A stretch of DNA of 10,035 nt, taken from the NCBI GenBank assembly GCA_964593905.1, contig CAZQLE010000148.1, positions 1 to 10,035 of the forward strand. The letters run 5' to 3'. The position numbers and the translations under genes were made by a program. The notes under the pieces are model-generated. The model was not told the origin of the DNA. It did no database searches and was given only the letters and a program-made list of their open reading frames with translations. Below are positions 1 through 6,184 of the stretch, piece after piece (the stretch's first letter is position 1; every line of letters starts with the position of its first letter). The DNA comes from CAZQLE01 sp964593905 (GTDB lineage: Bacteria; Chloroflexota; Anaerolineae; Anaerolineales; Anaerolineaceae).

Positions 1-570
1 GAAGAAGACCTCGACCGGGCGCGGCTGGCGGGCATTCGACAGGTGCGGCCCACGGCCCGCCTGCGGGTGGATGCCAACGCCGGCTGGAGCCGCGAGGGTG
101 CGGTGGCGCTGGTGAAGATGCTGGAACAGTTCGACGTGGAAATGATCGAGCAGCCGGTGGCGCGCGACGATTTTGAAGGCATGGGGCTGGTGCAGCGCAG
201 CACGGGCATTCCGGTGGTGGCTGATGAATCGGTGCAGTCGATGGAAGATGTGGAAAAGCTGCACGCAGCCGGTGTGCACGCGATTAACCTGAAGCTGATG
301 AAAGTGGGCGGGCTTTCGAACGGGGCGGCCATATTGCGCCGCGCCAAAGATGAATTTAACATGGGCGTGATGCTGGGCTGCATGATCGAGACCTCGGTGG
401 GGGTGGGCGCCATGTCGCACCTGATGGGTCTGGCCGACTGGGTTGATCTGGACCCGCCGATTTTGATCTCGAACGACCCCTATCAGGGGCTGACCTTTGG
501 CGAAGATGCGCGCGTTACGGCCCCGCAGGGCGCGGGCATCGGCGTCACCCGCATTCGTGAAGCTGTGTAG
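1..570 (+). CDS. L-Ala-D/L-Glu (dipeptide) epimerase, 5'-truncated by window edge
   Basis: The reading frame is open from base 1, so the gene starts upstream; 189 residues of the C-terminal part are present. This is the enolase-superfamily barrel of the muconate-lactonizing/dipeptide epimerase group. In window residue numbers, the metal ligands are D24 in VDANAGW, E50 in IEQP and D75 in ADES, and the catalytic lysine is K98 in NLKLMK. Near the end a D-L-D motif (bases 445-453, in VDLDPP) matches the DxD that, in L-Ala-D/L-Glu epimerases, binds the dipeptide amino group; this separates them from other family members. The enzyme would interconvert L-Ala-D-Glu and L-Ala-L-Glu in the cytosol, after murein peptide cleavage. 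The next gene starts 18 bases downstream and encodes the enzyme that makes this dipeptide, so the two are probably one operon. The N-terminal lid domain and the other catalytic lysine lie outside the window. Confidence 0.88.
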   Translation, partial: EEDLDRARLAGIRQVRPTARLRVDANAGWSREGAVALVKMLEQFDVEMIEQPVARDDFEGMGLVQRSTGIPVVADESVQSMEDVEKLHAAGVHAINLKLMKVGGLSNGAAILRRAKDEFNMGVMLGCMIETSVGVGAMSHLMGLADWVDLDPPILISNDPYQGLTFGEDARVTAPQGAGIGVTRIREAV

Positions 571-588
571 TTATTGGGGAGAACCACC

Positions 589-1593
589 ATGCAAAATGAA
601 ATCACGACAGTGATTGAAGAGCTTGGCAAACCGTTTGCCGATGGCCGTTTCAATGTCTATGACATTCAGATCGCCTCGGCCGACGCCGAAGGTGTGGTGT
701 TAACCGGCCGGGTGCTCGACCAGCGCACCCTCGACGCACTGACCAGCGGCCTGCATGCCCGCTACCCGGCACTTAAGCCCAATCTGGCGCAGGTGCGGGT
801 GCTGCGCCAGGCCGAACCGCAGATTTTGAGCGTGGCAACCAATCAGACCAGCCTGCACCGCGACACGTCTTTCTTAAGTGAGCAGGTGACCCAGATGACG
901 TTTGGGATGCAGCTTGAAGTGTTGGAAGAGCGCGACCGCTGGGTTTATATCCGCCAGGTGCTGGATGGCTATCAGGGCTGGGCGTACCGCCCTTATTTAA
1001 GCAGCGATTTACCGGCGGCGGTCACGCATATCGTCTGCGTGGGGGTGAGCGAGCTGCGCGCCGAGCCGCGTGCAGATGCCCTGCTGCTCAGCCGGCTGGT
1101 GATCGGCACGCGCATCCCGGTCAGCGAAATTCGCGACGGGTGGGCGCGCACAGAGGCCCGTGAACGGGGCTGGGTGCGCGCGGCCGATTTGCGCGCGCTG
1201 GATGCCCTGCCGCGCACCGCAGCAGACCGCCGGCGGCAGATGGTGGCCGATAGTTTTAGCATGGTGGGGGTGCCTTATCTGTGGGGCGGTGTTTCGAGCC
1301 TGGGCATCGACTGTTCGGGGCTGGCGCAGTTGCTGCACAAGCTGGTGGGCATCGACCTCAGCCGCGACGCCGATACGCAGTTTTTTGGCGGGCGGGTGAT
1401 CGAACCACCCTTCCGGCCCGGAGACCTGGTGTTTTACGGCGAAGAGGGGCATATCACCCATGTTTCGATGAGCCTGGGCGGTTGGACCGTGATGCATTCC
1501 TCTCGTGCGCGCAACGGCGTGTATGTGGATGACGTGCAGTCGGTGCCTCATTTAAAGGAAAGCTACTGCGGCGCGTGTACCTATCTGGATTGA
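589..1593 (+). CDS. YkfC-like gamma-D-Glu-L-diamino acid endopeptidase (NlpC/P60)
   Basis: 334 residues, close to the usual YkfC size. I chose ATG 589 over the in-frame TTG 574 because GGGGAGA (576-582) sits 6 bases before it. Order: an N-terminal region of about 80 residues, two SH3b-like segments (roughly residues 83-140 and 150-205), then a C-terminal NlpC/P60 cysteine peptidase. The catalytic Cys is C242 in DCSG, preceded by YLWGG. The His is H291 in THVS, and H303 in VMHSS is the likely third residue. The SRDADTQ stretch after the Cys also fits the family. There is no signal peptide or lipobox, so the protein is probably cytosolic, as for YkfC, which releases L-Ala-D-Glu from imported murein peptides by cutting before the diamino acid. 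It lies directly behind the epimerase that uses this product. Exact substrate preference is inferred. A secreted wall hydrolase is less likely without an export signal. Confidence 0.87.
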   Translation: MQNEITTVIEELGKPFADGRFNVYDIQIASADAEGVVLTGRVLDQRTLDALTSGLHARYPALKPNLAQVRVLRQAEPQILSVATNQTSLHRDTSFLSEQVTQMTFGMQLEVLEERDRWVYIRQVLDGYQGWAYRPYLSSDLPAAVTHIVCVGVSELRAEPRADALLLSRLVIGTRIPVSEIRDGWARTEARERGWVRAADLRALDALPRTAADRRRQMVADSFSMVGVPYLWGGVSSLGIDCSGLAQLLHKLVGIDLSRDADTQFFGGRVIEPPFRPGDLVFYGEEGHITHVSMSLGGWTVMHSSRARNGVYVDDVQSVPHLKESYCGACTYLD

Positions 1594-1666
1594 GGGCCCG
1601 GGCTGTGATGGATCAATAGGCGGAAACGGCTGGCTGTGCGCACTGCGTGCACCCCGACGGCCCTGC

Positions 1667-1724
1667 GGTGCGTCAAGACGCACCCTACGATGCGGATGCG
1701 CAGTAGAGTGCGCCTTGGCGCACC
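1667..1724. repeat. REP-like inverted pair of hairpins
   Basis: Two short palindromes face each other. The first, GGTGCGTC-AA-GACGCACC (1667-1684), is followed by CTACG. The second, GTGCGCC-TT-GGCGCAC (1708-1723), is preceded by GTAG. The right unit is a reverse-complement copy of the left, so 1667-1724 is one imperfect palindrome around a 12-16 base centre. The units differ at a T-A pair that becomes a C-G pair, keeping both stems intact. I know units of the form GTAGGGTGCGYC followed by its complement as scattered palindromic repeats in many bacterial genomes. It lies between convergent genes, where it could act as a bidirectional 3' end structure, but no T-run follows either arm. Confidence 0.7.
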
Positions 1725-1813
1725 TTCCACGACTGTGCGGGCTACGGCGAGGGTCTTGCAGATTGGCGTAGGGATGCTTCGCCGTTGTGCCATGTATCGC
1801 AGGTGTGCAGCTT

Positions 1814-1860
1814 GGTAGGTTGGTGTTGCACGCTGTGCGCATGACTCAACTCAACCTGCC
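1814..1860. repeat. Second palindromic repeat, GGTAGGTTG...CAACCTGCC
   Basis: Outer arms GGTAGGTTG (1814-1822) and CAACCTGCC (1852-1860) pair over 9 positions with one T-G wobble. Inside them GTTG (1825-1828) can pair with CAAC (1847-1850). The centre contains GTGCGCAT. The sequence is unlike the 1667-1724 repeat and lies just beyond the 3' end of the serine hydrolase gene (- strand). It may be another dispersed palindrome or a factor-independent 3' end without a clear T-run. Confidence 0.45.
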
Positions 1861-1887
1861 ATTGTTAGTGCACACCACGGCGGCCTT

Positions 1888-2631
1888 TTATTTCCCGATC
1901 AAAATCTCTCCCAGCTTGCCAAACACCTCAAACGCCAGGGGTTCATTTTTTACATTTTTGGTGAGGAAGAAAATCTCATGCTCGCGGGTATAGCCCCAGT
2001 CGTGCAGCACATTGGGGATCGACCCGGTCTTGTGGTAAAAGGTTAACGTATCGCGCGGAATGCTGCGCAGCAACAGGCCTTCATCTTGATTGACCGCGAG
2101 CATGTTTTCCACCATCTGGCGTTCAGCCGGGCGCAGGTTATGGATCAGATCATACAGGCGGATGCAATCGGCCACGCTGATGGTGTTATCCAACCCGCGT
2201 TCGCGGGCCTCAAAATCCATCAATTTGCGCTGCAGTTCAGTGCCCTTTAACCCCAACGTCTGGTTGAAAACTTCAGAGATGCGCTCAATGCCCATGCGGC
2301 GGATGATCAGATTGGTGCATAAATTATCTGAAGTGGCAATCATCATCAACAACACATCCTGATAGGGCAGCCGTCTTCCGCGCAGCAAATAGGCAAACCC
2401 GGCGCCCTGCACCTGCAATTCTTCATCCAGGTCGCACAATTCGTTGCTGTTCACCTCGCCGACCCGTTCTAACATCATCCAGGCCAGCAGCAGGGGCACT
2501 TTAATAAGCGAAGCCGAGGGAAATCGCTCGCAGTTGGTCAGAAGCAGCGGCGGAGAACTGCGGCGGCGCAAATAGAACGCGTAATCGCATTCTAAAAGAT
2601 CAATGATTGTCTGAATTGTCTTGTTATCCAT
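1888..2631 (-). CDS. Class A beta-lactamase-fold serine hydrolase, no signal peptide
   Basis: 247 residues starting at ATG (2631-2629). All active-site motifs of the penicillin-recognising fold are present: S41-L-I-K44 (nucleophile Ser and general base Lys), S101-D102-N103, an omega-loop-like segment with E141 in MDFEAR and N149, and K201-T202-G203-S204. Family members acylate on the Ser; substrates may be beta-lactams or peptide-like amides. The start MDNKTIQTIIDLLECDYAFY has no hydrophobic export segment and no lipobox, which is odd for a beta-lactamase and suggests a cytosolic protein. The protein is also short for a secreted enzyme. It is transcribed towards the endopeptidase and divergently from the peptide importer. 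A role in murein peptide processing is inferred from context only. A missed upstream start adding a signal peptide is unlikely: upstream reads stop-rich and AT-rich. The ribosome binding site is weak. Confidence 0.85.
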   Translation of the reverse strand: MDNKTIQTIIDLLECDYAFYLRRRSSPPLLLTNCERFPSASLIKVPLLLAWMMLERVGEVNSNELCDLDEELQVQGAGFAYLLRGRRLPYQDVLLMMIATSDNLCTNLIIRRMGIERISEVFNQTLGLKGTELQRKLMDFEARERGLDNTISVADCIRLYDLIHNLRPAERQMVENMLAVNQDEGLLLRSIPRDTLTFYHKTGSIPNVLHDWGYTREHEIFFLTKNVKNEPLAFEVFGKLGEILIGK

Positions 2632-2657
2632 GATATAATAATTCCATTGTATCGACG

Positions 2658-2671
2658 TATACTGGAGTATA
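2658..2671. promoter_or_regulatory. Operator-like dyad TATACT-GG-AGTATA
   Basis: The 6-base arms are perfect, with a 2-base spacer. Each arm also reads as a -10-like TATACT, one per strand. It lies 27 bases upstream of the serine hydrolase start, so a bound repressor could block that gene. The regulator is unknown. Confidence 0.35.
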
Positions 2672-2704
2672 ATCGGGCACGAGCAAATTAAATAACCCGA
2701 TATT

Positions 2705-2721
2705 TTAACAACAGATGTTAA
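2705..2721. promoter_or_regulatory. Operator-like dyad TTAACA-N5-TGTTAA
   Basis: The arms are perfect 6-base inverted repeats around a 5-base spacer. The 17-base length suits a dimeric helix-turn-helix regulator. It is in the divergent intergenic region, 74 bases upstream of the serine hydrolase start. AT-rich dyads of this size can occur by chance. Confidence 0.35.
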
Positions 2722-2746
2722 GTTTTCACCTCACCCATCATCCTTT

Positions 2747-2776
2747 ATTATAGATGATTTATAACAGCCCGGTCTA
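2747..2776 (-). promoter_or_regulatory. Possible promoter for the serine hydrolase gene
   Basis: On the - strand a perfect -10 TATAAT lies at 2752-2747, with TAGACC (4 of 6 matches to TTGACA) at 2776-2771, spacing 18. Transcription would begin near 2740 and run through both dyads, leaving a leader of about 110 bases. The -35 is weak. Confidence 0.35.
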
Positions 2777-2815
2777 CAGAAAGACGCTCTTATTTTGCGT
2801 GTTTAGGGGTGTGAA

Positions 2816-2881
2816 ATGCTCAAACCCCCGGGAATTCTGAACAAGGATGAAGAATTACGCGAATTGGCGGATTTCTGGTGA
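2816..2881 (+). CDS. Possible 21-residue small ORF, or remnant of an antitoxin gene
   Basis: ATG 2816 is preceded by AGGGG (2805-2809) at a spacing of 6, and the frame ends at TGA 2879-2881. The peptide starts MLKPPGILNKDEELRE and ends LADFW. I do not recognise it firmly. An acidic stretch leading into a Phe-Trp pair resembles the N-terminal part of CopG/BrnA-type antitoxins, in which the FW is usually followed by Asp-Thr-His-Asp. Here a stop comes right after the Trp, so this could be a decayed gene end rather than a working peptide. It lies upstream of the opp promoter and would not be on the opp transcript. Confidence 0.25.
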   Translation: MLKPPGILNKDEELRELADFW

Positions 2882-2935
2882 GTGAGGGCTGTCATATTTT
2901 TATAGGTGCAGTGCGTGACGTTCATCTTGCTTTGT

Positions 2936-2964
2936 TTGACAACAATTTTTATTCACGGTATACT
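2936..2964 (+). promoter_or_regulatory. Sigma70-type promoter of the oppDFBC operon
   Basis: A perfect -35 TTGACA (2936-2941) and a -10 TATACT (2959-2964) are separated by the optimal 17 bases. Transcription should start near 2971, giving a leader of about 80 bases before oppD. It is the best promoter match in the window. Confidence 0.8.
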
Positions 2965-2979
2965 GATTGAAGCTTTAGC

Positions 2980-2994
2980 TTGTCCGGTGGACAA
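2980..2994. promoter_or_regulatory. Dyad TTGTCC-GGT-GGACAA just after the opp start site
   Basis: Perfect 6-base arms flank a 3-base spacer, about 10-24 bases downstream of the predicted start of transcription. This is a classic position for a repressor operator. It could instead fold as a small hairpin near the 5' end of the mRNA. The matching regulator is not known. Confidence 0.5.
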
Positions 2995-3051
2995 TGCGCA
3001 TCTAGGGTATTCCAATTCCCCAAAACCCATTCGTAAAGAGGACTTAGTTGC

Positions 3052-4038
3052 ATGGCCGATCTTTTGAATGTGCAGGGCCTCGAAACGCAGTTCAAGACCC
3101 GTGAAGGTATGGTTCATGCGGTCAATGGCGTTTCCTTTAAACTTAAAGAAGGTGAAACGCTAGGGATCGTTGGAGAAAGCGGCTGCGGCAAAAGCGTGAC
3201 GATGATGTCTATGCTGCGCCTCATCCCTTCACCTCCTGGCAAGGTTGTTGCCGGTACAGCGATGTATCAGGGCAAAGACCTCCTCAAAATGTCTGATGAG
3301 GAAATTCGCCATATTCGTGGGTCGCAGATCAGCGTTGTATTTCAAGATCCGATGACCTCCTTCAACCCGGTGTTGACCATCGGTCGCCAGGTCGCTGAGC
3401 CGCTTCAGATTCACAGCGGCGTTTCTCATCAGCAGGCGTTGGACCGTGCGGCAGAAATGCTGAACATGGTGGGTATTCCCAAAGCCAAAGACCGCCTTAA
3501 CGACTACCCGCATCAGTTCTCGGGTGGAATGCGCCAGCGCGTGATGATTGCCATGTCGCTGATTTGCACCCCGCAGATTCTGATCGCCGATGAGCCGACC
3601 ACCGCGTTGGATGTAACCATTCAGGCGCAGATTGTGGAACTGGTGAAACGGCTGCGCGATGAGCTGGGGATGGCGATCATCTGGATCACCCATGACCTGG
3701 GTATTATTGCCGGGTTAGCCGACCGGGTGAACGTGATGTATGGCGGTTATGTCATTGAAGAAGCCCCGGTCAAAGAGCTGTATGCGCACCCGTCGCATCC
3801 TTATACGCTTGGTCTGCTGGGTAGCCTGCCTCGCATGGACGAAACCGGCTACCGCCGCCTGACCTCGATTGACGGTCTTCCCCCTGTGCTGCTTGAAAAA
3901 CCCACCTACTGCCCCTTTGCGCCGCGTTGCACCTATGCCATGGAGCGCTGCTGGCACGAAAACCCGCAGTTGCTGCCGGTTGGACCGGAACATAATGCGG
4001 CTTGCTGGGTGAATCCTTCAACTGGGAGTGCGCGCTAA
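3052..4038 (+). CDS. oppD: Peptide ABC importer ATP-binding protein OppD/DppD
   Basis: 328 residues, normal for the family; ATG 3052 follows AGAGGA (3037-3042). It shows a full ATPase: Walker A GESGCGKS (41-48), Q-loop Q98, signature FSGGM (156-160), Walker B ILIADE (176-181) and switch H214. The C-terminal oligopeptide/dipeptide transporter extension has the HPSHPYT motif (246-252) and four cysteines, C287, C293, C300 and C318. In related OppD/DppD proteins these bind an iron-sulfur cluster. It hydrolyses ATP at the inner face of the membrane, paired with OppF, to drive peptide uptake through OppB/OppC. It is the first gene after the 2936-2964 promoter, and its stop overlaps the oppF start by one base (TAATG). 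The neighbouring murein-peptide enzymes suggest, but do not prove, a murein-peptide cargo. Confidence 0.95.
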   Translation: MADLLNVQGLETQFKTREGMVHAVNGVSFKLKEGETLGIVGESGCGKSVTMMSMLRLIPSPPGKVVAGTAMYQGKDLLKMSDEEIRHIRGSQISVVFQDPMTSFNPVLTIGRQVAEPLQIHSGVSHQQALDRAAEMLNMVGIPKAKDRLNDYPHQFSGGMRQRVMIAMSLICTPQILIADEPTTALDVTIQAQIVELVKRLRDELGMAIIWITHDLGIIAGLADRVNVMYGGYVIEEAPVKELYAHPSHPYTLGLLGSLPRMDETGYRRLTSIDGLPPVLLEKPTYCPFAPRCTYAMERCWHENPQLLPVGPEHNAACWVNPSTGSAR

Positions 4039-5018
4039 TGTCCTCGAAAGAAGTCTTGCTCCATGTAGATAATCTGGTTAAACATTTCCCGATCACCCGT
4101 GGGATTGTCATTCAGCGTCAGGTTGGCGCTGTTCACGCGGTGGACGGGGTTTCGTTTGATATTATCCAGGGTGAAACCCTGGGTCTGGTGGGCGAATCGG
4201 GCTGTGGCAAGTCGACCACCGGCCGCACCATTTTGCAGCTTTACCGGCCAACCTCTGGCAGTGTCACATTTGAAGGAAAAGACCTGGTAAAGATGAAGGG
4301 CGAAGAACTGCGCAAGACCCGCCGCCGGATGCAGATGATTTTCCAGGACCCGTATGCCAGTTTGAACCCGCGTATGACGGTGGGTGAAATCATCGGCGAA
4401 CCGATGGTCATTCACAACACCCATAGCGGAAAAGAGCTTCAAGAGCGGGTCGAATCGCTGTTAAAACTGGTGGGGTTGAACCCGGCCTTTTCAAACCGCT
4501 ATCCGCACGAATTCTCGGGCGGCCAGCGCCAGCGCATTGGTGTGGCACGCGCCCTGGCGCTTTCGCCCAGTCTCATTGTTTGTGATGAACCGATCTCGGC
4601 GCTGGATGTTTCGATCCAGGCTCAGGTGGTCAACCTTTTGGAAGACTTGCAGTCTGAACTGGGACTGACCTATCTGTTTATTGCGCATGATCTTTCAATG
4701 GTGCGCCACATTAGCAAGCGTGTGGCCGTGATGTACCTGGGGATCATTGTCGAACTGGCTGAGCGCAACGATCTTTATTTGCACCCCTTGCACCCTTACA
4801 CCCAGGCGCTTCTTTCTGCCGTGCCGATCCCCGATCCGATGGCAGAAGAGAAAAGGCACCGCATCATCTTGCAAGGTGATGTTCCCTCGCCGGTCAACCC
4901 GCCCTCGGGCTGCCGCTTCCGCACACGCTGCCCCCTGGCGGCCAAGATTTGTGAAGAAGCCAAACCGGAATTTCGTGAAGTTGCTGCGGGCCATTTTGTG
5001 GCCTGTCATATGGTGTAG
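4038..5018 (+). CDS. oppF: Peptide ABC importer ATP-binding protein OppF/DppF
   Basis: 326 residues from ATG 4038, which overlaps the oppD stop by one base and follows GGGAG (4024-4028). An in-frame ATG at 4002 would lie inside oppD and lacks this spacing. Motifs: Walker A GESGCGKS (52-59), Q103, signature FSGGQ (159-163), Walker B LIVCDE (179-184), H217, and the C-terminal HPLHPYT motif (249-255). Cysteines C292, C298, C305 and C323 repeat the spacing seen in OppD, so both ATPases may carry an iron-sulfur cluster. The longer segment before Walker A, with TRGIVIQRQVGAVHAVDGVS, is typical of OppF. It forms the ATPase heterodimer with OppD. The one-base overlap suggests translational coupling, which would give equal amounts of the two subunits. 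Confidence 0.95.
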   Translation: MSSKEVLLHVDNLVKHFPITRGIVIQRQVGAVHAVDGVSFDIIQGETLGLVGESGCGKSTTGRTILQLYRPTSGSVTFEGKDLVKMKGEELRKTRRRMQMIFQDPYASLNPRMTVGEIIGEPMVIHNTHSGKELQERVESLLKLVGLNPAFSNRYPHEFSGGQRQRIGVARALALSPSLIVCDEPISALDVSIQAQVVNLLEDLQSELGLTYLFIAHDLSMVRHISKRVAVMYLGIIVELAERNDLYLHPLHPYTQALLSAVPIPDPMAEEKRHRIILQGDVPSPVNPPSGCRFRTRCPLAAKICEEAKPEFREVAAGHFVACHMV

Positions 5019-5069
5019 GTCTTGCTGACCAACTCAAGCCGCTTTTTTGGCTTTAATTGGAGGAGTTGA

Positions 5070-6125
5070 ATGGGTCGTTATATCGCCCGCCGTTTGCTTT
5101 ATATGGTTGTTGTGTTGTTGGTTGTGTCAGGCATTACCTTTGGCCTGATGCACGCTGTGCCAGGTGGTCCTTTCGACCGTGAAAAAGCGCTGCCCAAAGA
5201 AATTATGGAAAACCTGAATAAGCGCTATCACCTGGATGACCCGCTGCTGGTGCAATATGTCAAATATTTGCGTGACGTGATGGTGCCGCAGTTTAGTTCC
5301 ACCCCCCCGACTTCTTCCATCGAAGATGACGCTCTGTTTAAATTCAAAATTGGCGGCGTTTATGTCCGCTGGATGAATTTTGGGCCTTCATTCTCGTCGC
5401 GCAGCCGCACAGTAAATGATATTTTCCGTCAGCAGTTGCCCATCTCGGTTCAACTGGGGATGTTGGCGCTGTTTGTGGCGATCATCATTGGGATGCCGCT
5501 GGGTATTCTTGCTGCGCTGAAACAAAATACCATTCTTGATTATCTTGGGATGAGCGTGGCGATTTTTGGTGTCTCGGTCCCGGTGATTGTGTTGGGGCCC
5601 ATCCTGATCTGGATCTTCGGGGTGACCCTAAAATGGCTCCCGCCCACGGGGTGGGGTTCAAAGCCCCCCTATGTTCTGGGTATCTTCCCCTCAAAATTGG
5701 ATTGGAGTTTCTTTAAATTCGCCATTATGCCGGCCATCGCACTGGGCCTGGGGAACTCGGCGATCATCGCCCGTCTTACCCGCGCCAGTCTGCTGCAGGT
5801 CGTCCGCGAAGATTATATCCGCACCGCGCGCGCCAAGGGTTTGCAAGAACGGTTGGTTATCACCCGCCATGCACTGAAAAACTCTTTGATCCCGGTTGTG
5901 ACGATTCTGGGCCCCATGTTCGCCGCCCTGGTCACCGGCACCTTTGTGACCGAGTTGATCTTTGGCATCCCTGGCATGGGCCGCTATTTTGTAACCAGTA
6001 TCACCAACCGTGATTACCCGGTGATCATGGGCACCATCCTGTTGTATGCGGTGTTCCTGGTTATTGCCAACCTGATCGTTGACCTGGTCTATGCTTATCT
6101 AGACCCGCGCATCCGGTACGACTAA
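5070..6125 (+). CDS. oppB: Peptide ABC importer permease OppB/DppB
   Basis: 351 residues; ATG 5070 has an excellent GGAGG (5059-5063). Membrane segments lie near residues 8-29, 124-150, 158-186, 217-234, 274-296 and 318-342. The cytoplasmic coupling loop is YIRTARAKGL (249-258), the EAA-type motif that docks on an ATPase. The end motif LDPRIRY is typical. The loop between the first two membrane segments is long: residues 72-115 hold about 30 more than the OppB/DppB proteins I know, including a Ser/Thr/Pro-rich piece and an aromatic piece (VYVRWMNF). It would face outward, towards the binding protein. Together with OppC it forms the membrane channel. Gap to oppF is 51 bases, containing only a weak 5-bp hairpin, so co-transcription is expected. 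Confidence 0.95.
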   Translation: MGRYIARRLLYMVVVLLVVSGITFGLMHAVPGGPFDREKALPKEIMENLNKRYHLDDPLLVQYVKYLRDVMVPQFSSTPPTSSIEDDALFKFKIGGVYVRWMNFGPSFSSRSRTVNDIFRQQLPISVQLGMLALFVAIIIGMPLGILAALKQNTILDYLGMSVAIFGVSVPVIVLGPILIWIFGVTLKWLPPTGWGSKPPYVLGIFPSKLDWSFFKFAIMPAIALGLGNSAIIARLTRASLLQVVREDYIRTARAKGLQERLVITRHALKNSLIPVVTILGPMFAALVTGTFVTELIFGIPGMGRYFVTSITNRDYPVIMGTILLYAVFLVIANLIVDLVYAYLDPRIRYD

Positions 6126-6184
6126 TCAAACAATCTGTTCAGTTTTCTGCAAAACATGGAAACTGATCTTTTGAGGAGGAATTT

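Larger units (their letters stand above)
2632..3051. other. Divergent regulatory region between serine hydrolase and oppD
   Basis: This 420-base stretch is more AT-rich than its flanking genes. It holds two operator-like dyads (2658-2671 and 2705-2721), a possible - strand promoter (2747-2776), a possible 21-codon ORF (2816-2881), a strong + strand promoter (2936-2964) and a further dyad just downstream of it (2980-2994). No RNA gene is recognised. Confidence 0.7.

Noticed and set aside
574..588. Upstream TTG start for the YkfC-like gene
   Set aside because: The ATG at 589 has GGGGAGA at proper spacing; the TTG overlaps that ribosome binding site and has none of its own.
1636..1842. Short frames on both strands of the 1594-1887 gap
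   Set aside because: They run through palindromic repeats, are Arg/Cys-rich and lack start signals, so they are not genes.
5036..5053. AAGCC/GGCTT hairpin between oppF and oppB as a terminator
   Set aside because: Only 5 bp with an 8-base loop; the T-run is in the loop, not after the stem, so it should not stop transcription.
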